This document shows positions 6,342 through 14,100 of a stretch of 14,329 nucleotides of DNA, in pieces. Under the pieces are notes generated by a model. That model searched no databases and had not been told where the DNA came from. It worked only from the letters and a program-made list of their open reading frames with translations. The DNA comes from CAG-917 sp051883555. GTDB lineage: Bacteria > Bacillota > Clostridia > Christensenellales > CAG-917. The stretch's first letter is position 1, and every line of letters begins with the position of its first letter. The translations under genes and the position numbers were made by a program. The DNA is taken from the NCBI GenBank assembly GCA_051883555.1, contig JBJETY010000012.1:1-14329 (forward strand). The letters are read 5' to 3'.

Positions 6342-7013
6342 CTATTTATCGAGCAAATCAGGTCGGCGCTCTTTTGTTATACGCAAACTCTGCTCTTTTC
6401 TCCATTTACTTATTTCGCCGTGATTTCCGCTGACAAGCACGTCAGGTACGGCAAGTCCTTCGTATACACGAGGTTTTGTATATTGCGGATATTCCAATAA
6501 ATTATCGGAAAAACTTTCTTCCACTACCGAATCGGAAGAATGCAGAACTCCGTCAATATATCTGGAAATACAATTTATAACAACCATAGCCGGCAATTCT
6601 CCGCTTGTCAAAACGTAATCGCCGATTGAAAGTTCCTCATCGATTTCAAGGTCAATTGCTCTTTGATCGATACCCTCATAACTACCGCACAAAAGCAATA
6701 TGCCTTCTCCTAGGGCCATTTCTTTTACGCTATTTTGCGTAAGCGTTTTCCCTTTAGGAGACATATATATGCGTTTTAATTTATGTTCAGGGTCAACGGC
6801 TCTGATTGCAGAAACGATAGGCGCAGGAGTCATAACCATACCCGCACCGCCACCGAAAGGCGTATCGTCGACCTTTCCGTGCTTATCTAACGTATAATCA
6901 CGAATATTAGTAACGTTTATTACGATTTTTCCGCTCTCCTGAGCTTTGCCCAAAATTCCTATTTTTAATGCTTCAAACATTTCGGGAAAAAGCGTCAACA
7001 CTTCAAATCTCAT
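6342..7013 (-). CDS. trmD: tRNA (guanine-37-N1)-methyltransferase TrmD
   Basis: The 223-residue SPOUT enzyme uses S-adenosylmethionine to methylate G37 next to the anticodon and so prevents frameshifting. It starts MRFEVLTLFPEMF. The knot segments LLLCGSYEGIDQR (106-118) and SIGDYVLTSGELPA (129-142) form the cofactor site, and LLEYPQYTKP (172-181) and SGNHGEISKWR (195-205) are typical. At the place where E. coli and H. influenzae TrmD have catalytic Asp169 (DSF), this protein reads EESF, with Glu166-Glu167. The ATG overlaps rimM by 11 nt, and GGGGAGG lies 12 nt upstream. The C-terminus is short, ending RRPDLLDK. Confidence 0.97.
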   Translation of the reverse strand: MRFEVLTLFPEMFEALKIGILGKAQESGKIVINVTNIRDYTLDKHGKVDDTPFGGGAGMVMTPAPIVSAIRAVDPEHKLKRIYMSPKGKTLTQNSVKEMALGEGILLLCGSYEGIDQRAIDLEIDEELSIGDYVLTSGELPAMVVINCISRYIDGVLHSSDSVVEESFSDNLLEYPQYTKPRVYEGLAVPDVLVSGNHGEISKWRKEQSLRITKERRPDLLDK

Positions 7014-7512
7014 TGGTTACCGCAACCTCCCCGAATATTTTTTCGTCCAACGTCATCTTTTTGTTTTCAACGTCAACGGAAAGCACGAGTTTTTTCAATG
7101 CCGGAAAACTGATTTCGCTTTTTTCGCTTTTTACGACGTACACGTCTGCGGCGCCGTACTGCAACACGTCGGAAATTTTTCCGATTACTCTGTTTCCGAC
7201 TTCAACTTCCATTCCTATTATATCAACGATTAAGTTATGGTCCGCATCCATTTCAACGACGTCCGAACGCTTTATGAAAATGGATTTATTTCTTAACTTT
7301 TCCGCTTCTTCAGGCGTATCTATGCCGAAAAGTTTCAACGTAACGAACTTACCGTCAAGTTGACACTTTTCGACTTTATAGCTTGCCTTCGAAATAAAAA
7401 TTTCGCTTAACCGCAAAAAGCGAGAGTTATCATCAGTGATACCCTCGACCTTCATTGCGCCCTTTATGCCCTTAGGCTTTAAAATTTTTCCGACTTCAAT
7501 AAAATCTGTCAT
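7003..7512 (-). CDS. rimM: 16S rRNA processing / ribosome maturation factor RimM
   Basis: The 169-residue protein helps mature the head of the 30S subunit and binds S19. The N-terminal domain opens IEVGKILKPKGIKGAMKVEG, the clear family signature. The C-terminal half (about 90-169) is the PRC-barrel, with VDIIGMEVEV, IGKISDVLQYGAADVYVV and FPALKKLVLSVDVENKKMTL. The start is ATG at 7510-7512, overlapping the khpA stop as TAATG, with AAGGA just upstream. It ends 11 nt inside trmD, so khpA, rimM and trmD are very likely translated as one coupled block. Confidence 0.96.
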   Translation of the reverse strand: MTDFIEVGKILKPKGIKGAMKVEGITDDNSRFLRLSEIFISKASYKVEKCQLDGKFVTLKLFGIDTPEEAEKLRNKSIFIKRSDVVEMDADHNLIVDIIGMEVEVGNRVIGKISDVLQYGAADVYVVKSEKSEISFPALKKLVLSVDVENKKMTLDEKIFGEVAVTNEI

Positions 7513-7748
7513 TATTCCTTTTCAGCTATAACAACGTTATATCTGGTTCCGGATTTTGCACTGGCAGACTTTACGATTGTTCTTATCGCTTTAGCAATTC
7601 TGCCCTGCTTACCTATAATTTTGCCAATATCGTTTTTCGATATTTCAATAACTATGTCGGTCGAGCTTGTACCCTCTCTGGTTTCGACGATAAAATCGCC
7701 TTCTTCCCCGACAAGTTCCTTAACCAGGAATTCGACTAATTCGTACAT
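7512..7748 (-). CDS. khpA: KH-domain RNA-binding protein KhpA
   Basis: The protein is a 78-residue single KH domain. The nucleic-acid-binding GxxG loop is GKQG at 46-49, within IGKIIGKQGRIAKAIRTIVKS. In other Firmicutes KhpA pairs with KhpB (Jag/EloR) and binds many RNAs, affecting cell division and elongation; that role here is by family. It lies between rpsP (9-nt gap) and rimM (1-nt overlap), the usual place for this gene. An AGGGG ribosome binding site precedes the ATG. The length is normal. Confidence 0.95.
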   Translation of the reverse strand: MYELVEFLVKELVGEEGDFIVETREGTSSTDIVIEISKNDIGKIIGKQGRIAKAIRTIVKSASAKSGTRYNVVIAEKE

Positions 7749-7757
7749 AAACGCCCC

Positions 7758-7997
7758 TTACAGTATGCCGTTATTTTTAAGCAAAGAACGAACGGTATCT
7801 GTAGGTTGTGCACCCTTTTTAATCCAATCTTTTGCTTTATCGGCGTCAATTTTAACAAGTGCCGGTTCTACGGTTGGGTCATAAATACCGATTTGGTCGA
7901 TATATTGTCCGTCTCTTGCTTTTCTTGAATCGATAGCAACAATGCGATAGAAAGGAGCGTGCGTTTTGCCCATTCTTGTGAGTCTGAGTTTTACCAT
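7758..7997 (-). CDS. rpsP: 30S ribosomal protein S16
   Basis: The 79-residue S16, an assembly protein of the 30S body, starts MVKLRLTRMGKTHAPFYRIVAID and includes SRKARDGQYIDQIGIYDP, all family-typical. The start is set at ATG 7995-7997, because GGAGGT lies 6 nt upstream. The frame stays open 6 codons further to a TTG, but that extension would translate the ribosome binding site itself. rpsP opens the tightly packed operon rpsP-khpA-rimM-trmD-rbgA-rnhB-yraN. Its promoter should be in the 243-nt gap after ffh, though only a -10-like element is visible there. Confidence 0.98.
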   Translation of the reverse strand: MVKLRLTRMGKTHAPFYRIVAIDSRKARDGQYIDQIGIYDPTVEPALVKIDADKAKDWIKKGAQPTDTVRSLLKNNGIL

Positions 7998-8076
7998 TTG
8001 TTTACCTCCAAACAAAATAAATTGTTTAATGAATTTATTATAAAATTTTATTAAATAAAATCTTATTTTTTATTAG

Positions 8077-8150
8077 TTGCGTTTTTAATAAATGCTTTTA
8101 AAATATATGCTATTTTAAATTGCATTTTTAAAAATATGCTTTTTTAATTG
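8077..8150. repeat. Degenerate A/T-rich repeats punctuated by TGC
   Basis: TGC recurs at 8078, 8093, 8108, 8121, 8137 and 8149, each followed mostly by a T-run and an A-run. Two roughly 30-nt copies, 8077-8106 and 8120-8150, share the pattern TTGC(G/A)TTTTTAA...ATGCTTTT. This looks like a decayed duplication in untranslated DNA. Confidence 0.5.
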
Positions 8151-8170
8151 CGTTTCTCGTTTTTAAACGC
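8150..8170. repeat. Hairpin GCGTTT-N9-AAACGC
   Basis: Perfect 6-bp arms (8150-8155 and 8165-8170) with a 9-nt loop lie downstream of ffh. There is no T-tract on the minus strand after the hairpin. It could protect an mRNA 3' end or act as a weak attenuator. Confidence 0.4.
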
Positions 8171-8173
8171 ATA

Positions 8174-8194
8174 CGCCGAATATTTGTGTCGGCG
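8174..8194. repeat. Hairpin CGCCGA-N9-TCGGCG
   Basis: Perfect 6-bp G/C-rich arms (8174-8179 and 8189-8194) around a 9-nt loop, 46 nt after the ffh stop codon. It is the most stable fold in this gap, but no U-run follows it. The likely role, if any, is 3'-end processing or stabilisation of the ffh transcript. Confidence 0.45.
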
Positions 8195-8240
8195 ACAAAA
8201 TCAGCAGTGCCGTAACGCTACACGATAACGCCGCTTAAAA

Positions 8241-9557
8241 TCAAAACGGAAATTTTCCTTTTGATTTCTGCATTCTCTGCATCATCGTTTTTGAAAGTTC
8301 GAATTGCTTTAACAACTGATTTACGTCCTGAATAGACGTTCCGCTGCCTTTTGCTATACGCTTTCTTTGGCTGGCTTTTATAATATCGGGATTTCTGCGT
8401 TCTTTTACCGTCATAGACTGAATTATAGCTTTAGTCTGAACGAGTTTTTTCTCATCGATGTTAGCGTCAACGCCTTTAAGTTTATTCGACATACCCGGTA
8501 TCATCTGCAAAAGATTTGAGATGTTGCCCATCTTTTTCATGCTTTCTATTTGTTGTAAATAGTCTTCGAGCGTAAAACTTTTTTCTTTTATCTTTTTTGT
8601 AAGGTTTCTGGCTTCGTCTTCGCTGAAAGCGTTTTCCGCCTTTTCAATAAGCGTAAGCACGTCGCCCATTCCTAAAATTCTCGACGCCATTCTGTCAGGG
8701 TGGAAAGGTTCTATATCGTCAAGTTTTTCACCCGTTCCGCAGAATTTAATAGGCTTTGACGTTACGGCTTTTATCGACAACGCCGCACCGCCGCGAGTAT
8801 CGCCGTCAAGCTTTGTCAGAATTACGCCCGATATATCGAGTTGTTTATTGAAACTATCCGCAACGGTAACTGCATCCTGACCCGTCATAGAGTCGACTAC
8901 AAGAAGAATTTCATGAGGCTTCAACTCTTTTTTGAGACCGATAAGCTCGTCCATAAGTTCTTCGTCTATATGCAGACGACCGGCAGTATCAACGATTACG
9001 GTATCTAATCCGTTTTTATTCGCAAACTTTATGGCTTCAGTAGCGATTTTATTCGGCTTGATCTGTCCTTTTTCAAAAACCTCAACACCTGCTTTTTGAC
9101 CGACTACCTGCAACTGTTTGATTGCCGCCGGACGATAAACGTCGCAAGCGACTAAAAGCGGATGTTTCCCTTGCTTTTTAAGCATTGCGGCAAGTTTACC
9201 GCACATAGTGGTTTTTCCTGCGCCTTGAAGACCGCACATCATAATTATCGTAGGCGGATTCGAACTTACGGCAAGTTTTGCATTCTTGCTGCCCATAAGT
9301 TCGATAAGTTCTTCGTTGACGATTTTTATAACCTGTTGGTCAGGCGTAAGACTCTTTAATATATCTTCGTGAAGGGCTTTTTCGCTTACGGCGTTTATAA
9401 AGGATTTTGCCACGTTATAATTGACGTCGGCTTCGAGAAGGGCGACTCTTATTTCACGCATTGCTTGTTTAATTTCAAGCTCGGTGAGTTTACCCTTGTT
9501 TTTCATCTTTTCAAAAATGTTGCTTATCTTTTCGGATAGCGTTCCAAAAGAACCCAT
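8241..9557 (-). CDS. ffh: Signal recognition particle GTPase Ffh (SRP54)
   Basis: The 438-residue Ffh binds signal sequences and SRP RNA and delivers nascent membrane proteins to FtsY. The N domain helix bundle (1-100) is followed by the G domain: G1 GLQGAGKTT (109-117), CDVYRPAAIKQL, DTAGR (190-194) and TKLDG (248-252). The methionine-rich M domain (about 325-438) carries the SRP-RNA-binding helix SQRKRIAKGSGTS. The start is ATG at 9555-9557 (MGSFGTL): GGAGGG is 6 nt upstream and lies in the end of ylxM. A TTG two codons earlier would abut the ribosome binding site. It follows the ylxM stop by 2 nt. The C-terminal KGKFPF ending is typical of the family. Confidence 0.98.
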   Translation of the reverse strand: MGSFGTLSEKISNIFEKMKNKGKLTELEIKQAMREIRVALLEADVNYNVAKSFINAVSEKALHEDILKSLTPDQQVIKIVNEELIELMGSKNAKLAVSSNPPTIIMMCGLQGAGKTTMCGKLAAMLKKQGKHPLLVACDVYRPAAIKQLQVVGQKAGVEVFEKGQIKPNKIATEAIKFANKNGLDTVIVDTAGRLHIDEELMDELIGLKKELKPHEILLVVDSMTGQDAVTVADSFNKQLDISGVILTKLDGDTRGGAALSIKAVTSKPIKFCGTGEKLDDIEPFHPDRMASRILGMGDVLTLIEKAENAFSEDEARNLTKKIKEKSFTLEDYLQQIESMKKMGNISNLLQMIPGMSNKLKGVDANIDEKKLVQTKAIIQSMTVKERRNPDIIKASQRKRIAKGSGTSIQDVNQLLKQFELSKTMMQRMQKSKGKFPF

Positions 9558-9559
9558 TT

Positions 9560-9886
9560 TCAACCCTCCGTCAATTTATTAAGGTCTTCGATTGCCGTTT
9601 TCAATTTTGCGTCGTCGCCGACTGCGTATGAATCCCGAATAGAATCGGAACACCTTTTTACGTCTTTGATAAACTTAGCAAAATGCAGATTGTTTTCAAA
9701 ATCTTTAACGGCTTCTTCGCCGCGTTTTATAGCGTCTCTTGCCGCCTGACGGGAAATTCCGAACTGCTCGGCTATTTCCGCCAACGAAAGGTCGCAATCG
9801 AAATATAATTGCATCATTTCTCTCTGTTTGTTCGTTAGCAAAGAGCCGTAAATTTCCGTCAAAATGCTGATTTCAAAATTTTCCAT
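9560..9886 (-). CDS. ylxM: YlxM/P13 family helix-turn-helix protein
   Basis: The 108-residue (from ATG) sigma-70-region-4-like helix-turn-helix protein is found next to ffh in Firmicutes and is thought to modulate the SRP pathway. Family blocks are YGSLLTNKQREMMQLYFDCDLSLAEIAEQ and FGISRQAARDAIKRGEEAV, the latter being the recognition helix. The start is uncertain. ATG at 9884-9886 matches the family N-terminus but has no ribosome binding site at a normal distance. A TTG 15 nt upstream (9899-9901) has AAAGG only 3 nt before it. Both lie in or next to a 10-bp inverted repeat that overlaps the predicted transcription start. It ends 2 nt before ffh and contains the ffh ribosome binding site. Confidence 0.92.
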   Translation of the reverse strand: MENFEISILTEIYGSLLTNKQREMMQLYFDCDLSLAEIAEQFGISRQAARDAIKRGEEAVKDFENNLHFAKFIKDVKRCSDSIRDSYAVGDDAKLKTAIEDLNKLTEG

Positions 9887-9888
9887 AA

Positions 9889-9914
9889 GCTGTAAAGGCA
9901 ATAACCTTTACAGC
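9889..9914. repeat. Perfect inverted repeat GCTGTAAAGG-N6-CCTTTACAGC at the ylxM start
   Basis: Perfect 10-bp arms (9889-9898 and 9905-9914) have a 6-nt spacer. It begins 1 nt downstream of the -10 of the ylxM promoter and ends 2 nt before the ATG. The predicted transcription start (about 9909) falls inside the first arm, so a transcript from this promoter could form only part of the hairpin. That favours a DNA operator over an RNA structure. I recognise no known regulator consensus. Confidence 0.75.
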
Positions 9915-9915
9915 T

Positions 9916-9944
9916 ATAATAATATAGCCTAAAATTTTTGTCAA
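9916..9944 (-). promoter_or_regulatory. Promoter of ylxM-ffh
   Basis: On the minus strand, a perfect TTGACA (9939-9944) and TATTAT (9916-9921, 5/6 match) are 17 nt apart. The predicted start near 9909 leaves a leader of only about 23 nt before the ATG. With the terminator after ftsY, it makes ylxM-ffh a separate unit. Confidence 0.75.
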
Positions 9945-10013
9945 CCGTTTTAACGATAAAGCGGAAATTTATAAATAAATTTATATATGCAGTCGATAAA
10001 GGATTTTATAAGA

Positions 10014-10063
10014 CAATTTATAAAATGGTAAATTTAAAATTATAAACAATACCATATAAATTG
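10014..10063. repeat. Large hairpin: 14 paired bases per arm with a 3-nt bulge
   Basis: CAATTTAT (10014-10021) and ATGGTA (10025-10030), separated by an AAA bulge, pair exactly with TACCAT (10050-10055) and ATAAATTG (10056-10063) around a 19-nt A/T loop. It lies between a terminator and a promoter. Options are a decayed miniature element, a recombination or protein site, or a small RNA. None is shown by the sequence. Confidence 0.55.
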
Positions 10064-10123
10064 CGTTTGCGTGAAAATTTGCGTAACTATAAACGCTCGT
10101 AACGTCGTTAAATAAAAAATATA

Positions 10124-10149
10124 AAAACCTTGCCGGCGAGCAAGGTTTT
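10124..10149 (-). terminator. Intrinsic terminator after smc-ftsY
   Basis: On the minus strand AAAACCTTGC (10149-10140) pairs with GCAAGGTTTT (10133-10124) around TCGCCG, followed by a U-rich tail (TTTATATTTTTT). The hairpin begins about 50 nt after the ftsY stop. Confidence 0.9.
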
Positions 10150-10200
10150 AAATATACAAATTCTATTGTCAACAAATACAAGTTTATTATCAACCATCTG

Positions 10201-11100
10201 TCAATCGTCTAACAAAACGTCAATAAAGTCCTGTGCGTCGAATTCGATAAGGTCGTCGATTTTTTCGCCGACGCCTACGTATAAAACGGGAAGTTCGAGC
10301 TCTTCCGCAATGGCTATTACAACTCCGCCTTTTGCCGTTCCGTCAAGCTTTGTCAAAATTATTCCGTCGACGTCGATATCTTCGCTGAATACGCTTGCCT
10401 GGTTGACTGCGTTCTGTCCCGTCGTCGCGTCAAGAACGATATATTTTCTGAAATCGGCGTCAGGCAATTCACGGTCGACAACTCGGCAAATCTTTTTCAA
10501 TTCCTCCATAAGATTCTTTTTATTATGAAGTCTGCCCGCAGTATCAACTAAAATTACGTCCGTTCCTTTTGCTTTTGCCGAACTTATGGCGTCGAAAACT
10601 ACCGCCGCAGGGTCGCTGCCTTCTCCGTGATGCACCACTCTAACGCCTGCTCTTTCGCCCCATACTTCAAGCTGCTCGCTTGCGGCAGCTCTGAAAGTAT
10701 CCGCCGCGGCAATGACAACCGATTTGCCTTGCGATTTAAAATAGTTTGCAAGTTTTCCGGTCGCAGTAGTCTTTCCCACTCCGTTCACTCCCGACAGTAA
10801 TATTACAAGAGGATAAGTATAATCGTATTTTTCAAAGTCTATAGCCTGAACAAGCAATTCTTTAAAACATTGCTTCGCTTCGTCGGGAGTAGTAATTTTA
10901 CGTTCGTATATTTCGTCCCGTAATCTTTCAATCAGATTATTCGTTGCGGTATAGCCGACGTCGGACGTTAAAAGAGCTTCTTCAAGTTCATCAAAAAAAC
11001 CGTCGTCCAAAGCCTTCATTTTGAACGCTTCAAACAATTTTCTTTTGATTGCCTCTTTCGTTTTTTTAAGACCTTCGGCTATCTTTGAAAATACTCCCAT
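10201..11100 (-). CDS. ftsY: SRP receptor GTPase FtsY
   Basis: The 299-residue membrane-associated receptor docks the Ffh-ribosome complex at the translocon. The N domain (1-90) starts with a basic amphipathic helix (MGVFSKIAEGLKKTKEAIKR). The G domain has G1 GVNGVGKTT (104-112), DTFRAAA (134-140), DTAGR (186-190), TTGQNA and TKLDG (250-254), ending GVGEKIDDLIEFD. GVNGVGKT plus the short form without an acidic A domain distinguishes it from Ffh and fits Gram-positive FtsY. AGGAGG lies 4 nt before ATG and overlaps the smc TAG stop, so the two genes are tightly coupled. A strong terminator follows. Confidence 0.98.
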   Translation of the reverse strand: MGVFSKIAEGLKKTKEAIKRKLFEAFKMKALDDGFFDELEEALLTSDVGYTATNNLIERLRDEIYERKITTPDEAKQCFKELLVQAIDFEKYDYTYPLVILLSGVNGVGKTTATGKLANYFKSQGKSVVIAAADTFRAAASEQLEVWGERAGVRVVHHGEGSDPAAVVFDAISSAKAKGTDVILVDTAGRLHNKKNLMEELKKICRVVDRELPDADFRKYIVLDATTGQNAVNQASVFSEDIDVDGIILTKLDGTAKGGVVIAIAEELELPVLYVGVGEKIDDLIEFDAQDFIDVLLDD

Positions 11101-11108
11101 TCTTCCTC

Positions 11109-14100
11109 CTAACTTGCACTCTGTGCGTCTGAAGCATGCTTAACGGCTTCGTCAAATGCAACCGAAACGATTTTAGTTACGCCTTTTTCTTCCATGGCAA
11201 CTCCGAAAATCGTATCGGCATGTCTCATCGTCGGTTTACGGTGAGTTATAACAATAAACTGCGTTTTGTCGCTGAACATCTTTAAAAGTTCCGCAAACAA
11301 GTTTGCGTTTGCGTCGTCAAGGGCTGCCTCGATTTCGTCGAGGATACAGAAAGGCATCGGTTTAAGTTGCAATATCGCAAAAAGAATTGCAATTGCCGTA
11401 AGCGCTTTTTCACCGCCCGACAAAAGCGATATGTGTTGAAGTTTCTTTCCCGGCGGTTGAGCAAAAATTTCAATTCCTGCTTCAAGCGGGTCAATCTCTT
11501 TATCGCTTGTAAGGTCGGGTTCTAACGACTCGAGCACCAATTTACCCGTTCCGCCGTCAAACAACTTTTTGAACGTCGTCTGGAAATTAGCGTTAATCTT
11601 TTCAAACGCGTCGTTAAACTTAACCACCATTTCGTTTGTTAAGTCGGATATAATCTTTTTTAAATCGTCGTATGCGGCTTTAATGTCGTCACGCTCGGAA
11701 GTCAAGGTGTTATAACGCGTTTCAAGCTCTTCGAGATCGGTTATGGCGCATTGGTTTACTTCGCCCAATCTCGAGATTTCTCTTTTTACGTTTGTAATCT
11801 CGCTCGACGCTTTGCGATTGTCAAAGTTTTCGTCCTTATATTGCAACGCGTTAGCATACGTCAGGTCATACTCTTCGAGTATATGTTCCTGCATATTTCT
11901 GATTTCGATATCTACTCTTTCAAGGCTGCCTTCATCGCGGATTTTTTTCTCGGTAAGTTCGGCTTTTTCCTCGGTAAGTTTATTTCTCTTATCGCCTAAC
12001 GATTCGATACTGTTTTTCAAATCTTCTTTACGTTTAGAAAGTGAATTGAGTTTTTCGTCCAATTCGGCAAGATGTTGTTTTTCCTCGACGGTAAACTCAG
12101 TCTTTTGCGGAGCTTTTTTAAGTTCTTCGATTTTATGTTGAACGTTTTTAAGTTGAACGTCGGTATCGATAAGATTTTCCTTGCATTGCGATTTTTCCTT
12201 GTTCAATCTGAAAACTTCATCGCTCAATTTATCGATTTCGCCCTTTAAAATCGTACTTTCGATTTTAAGATCGGTAAGCAACTTAAACAACGAATCACGC
12301 TGCGATTTCTTTTCTTTCGAATCGGATTTCTGCTCGTGCAGATTTCCGAAAAGTTCCTTCTTTTGCTTAACACTCTCTTCCAAAGCGTCAACGGAAGAAA
12401 TTTTCAGCGTAAGCTCTCCGACGATTCTGTCCGCCTCTGCAAGCTCGGCTTCGCAAGAAGCTATGTCTTCTTTAAGTCGGGTAACGTTTTCACGCGACAA
12501 ACGCTGTCTTTCTTCATATAAACCGAAATTAGATTTAATATCCGTAAGGCAACGAGTAATCGTCTGTGACTTTTCATCGCATTCTTCGATACTCTTTTCA
12601 TATTCGGCTTTTCTTTTAAGCAATTCGTTTAAATTTGAATTTAACTTGTTTACGCTTTCTTCTAACGCTTCAATCTGACGTTCCTGGTCGAGAAGACTCA
12701 TTCTGTCGTTCTTTCTCGAACCACCGGAAATAGAACCGTTCTTTGCAAATAAATCTCCGTCAAGGGTTATGATTTTAAATTCCTGATTATAGTTTCTGAA
12801 AAGTCTTACGGCAACGTCGATATTTTCAACCACTACCGTATCTCCCATAAGAGCGGAAATTAGCTTTTCAAATTTTGCGTCGTACGTTATATGGTCTTTA
12901 AGAAGTCCTAAACATCCGCGTTCGGAGAAAACCGCATTATTATCGCCGATTGTTTTTTCACGGCACGCAGTTAACGGACGGAAAGTAGCTCTGCCGTATC
13001 TTTTTTGCTTTAAAACGTTTATAAGGAATTTTGCGTCGTCCTCGTTTTTAACAATAATATTCTGAAGAGACGCATTAAGCACGTTCTCAACGGCGGCAAC
13101 GTATTCTTCCGGAACTTTGATAATTTCCGCAACGACGCCCATAATTTTCGACAAAATTTTGTCGTCCTCTTTTGCGTCTTTCATAAGACCTTTTATTGCG
13201 TCCTGATAACCTGCGTAATTATCCTTTATCTGCCTTGCCATTTCAAGATTTGCGGCGGCATTCGAAATTTTATTGTTTACGGCAAGTATATCGTCGGTAA
13301 TTGCGGCAAGAGCGACCTTTGCGTCTTTTTTCGCACATATAATTTCATTGGCTTCGGTAAGAAGTTTTTCATTCTTACCTCTGAGTTCGTTTATGTGCCC
13401 CTCTGCAATAGACAAAGCAGTTAAATCTTCGTCTAAATTCGTTCTCTTCTGCGACAACGATTCTCTTAAATTCTTCGCTCTTTCCTGATTTATTCCTTTT
13501 TCGGAAATAAGACTTGCTAAATTGCCTTTCAACGCTGAAAGCTCTTCGACGGAACGCACGTATTCCTGATTTTTAGCTTCTATTTCACTTTCCTGACTTG
13601 TTAGCTCGTCGTTTAAAACGCTGTACTCGGCATTTATACGATCACATTCCTTAGCCTGTGAAGCATAAGACGCCAACTTTTCTTCTTTTTCTTTAGAAGC
13701 CTTTAAAATTGCCTCGTCGATTCTCTCAATCTGTGCTTCAAAATTCTGTTTGTCACGGATAAGTCTCGACTCGTCGCCGTTAAGATTGTTGAGTTTTTCT
13801 TGAAACACTCTGCCTTCACCCGCCATACGTTCGGCGTCAACTTTAAGAGTAAGAATTTCGGCATTAAGACTTCTGGAGTATTCGTCAAGAGAAGTAAAAT
13901 CGGACATACACGAATCGAATTCCTGCGTGCATTTTATAAATTCTCTTTCTTTAAGTTCCAACTCGTCAACGGTCTTTCTGAGACGTTCGGAAATCTTTTT
14001 CTTTACGTTTTCATTGTTCTCATATTGATAAATGTAAACGTTTACTTCCCAAAAGCGCAACAAATCTTTAAGTTCGAAATACTTCTTCGTAGCTTCTGCC

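Larger units (their letters stand above)
7998..8240. other. Intergenic region ffh - rpsP with A/T repeats and hairpins
   Basis: No gene is supported here. Reading along the minus strand after ffh there are two successive hairpins (8174-8194 and 8150-8170), then degenerate A/T repeats (8077-8150), then the perfect A/T palindrome ATTTTATT-A-AATAAAAT (8045-8061), then a TATAAT (8037-8042) about 40 nt before the rpsP start. No acceptable -35 lies 16-18 nt before that TATAAT, so a promoter call is weak. Neither hairpin has a U-tract, so ffh may read through. Confidence 0.5.
9902..10200. other. Intergenic region ftsY - ylxM
   Basis: This 299-nt A/T-rich gap holds, along the minus strand, the ftsY terminator (10124-10149), a large imperfect hairpin (10014-10063), the ylxM promoter (9916-9944) and half of the operator-like inverted repeat. 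No coding region or known RNA gene is recognised; in particular I do not see an SRP RNA. Confidence 0.6.

Noticed and set aside
7998..8015. A TTG-initiated N-terminal extension of rpsP by six residues
   Set aside because: It would translate through the GGAGGT ribosome binding site; the ATG at 7995-7997 has ideal spacing and gives the normal S16 N-terminus.
9558..9563. A TTG start of ffh two codons upstream
   Set aside because: The TTG directly abuts GGAGGG, leaving no spacer, whereas the ATG at 9555-9557 has a 6-nt spacer.
9981..10193. A 70-codon minus-strand open frame in the ftsY-ylxM gap
   Set aside because: It runs through the ftsY terminator hairpin and the A/T hairpin, has no Shine-Dalgarno sequence, and its Ile/Leu/Tyr-rich product reflects A/T composition.
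9902..10200. SRP RNA gene near ffh/ftsY
   Set aside because: I could not find the conserved domain IV helix with its GGAA tetraloop and asymmetric bulge in this gap or the other gaps.
11743..12678. Two plus-strand open frames of 132 and 165 codons opposite smc
   Set aside because: They lie antisense to the clear SMC coiled-coil frame, are rich in Ser, Phe and Leu as expected for the complement of coiled-coil codons, and have no ribosome binding sites or family resemblance.
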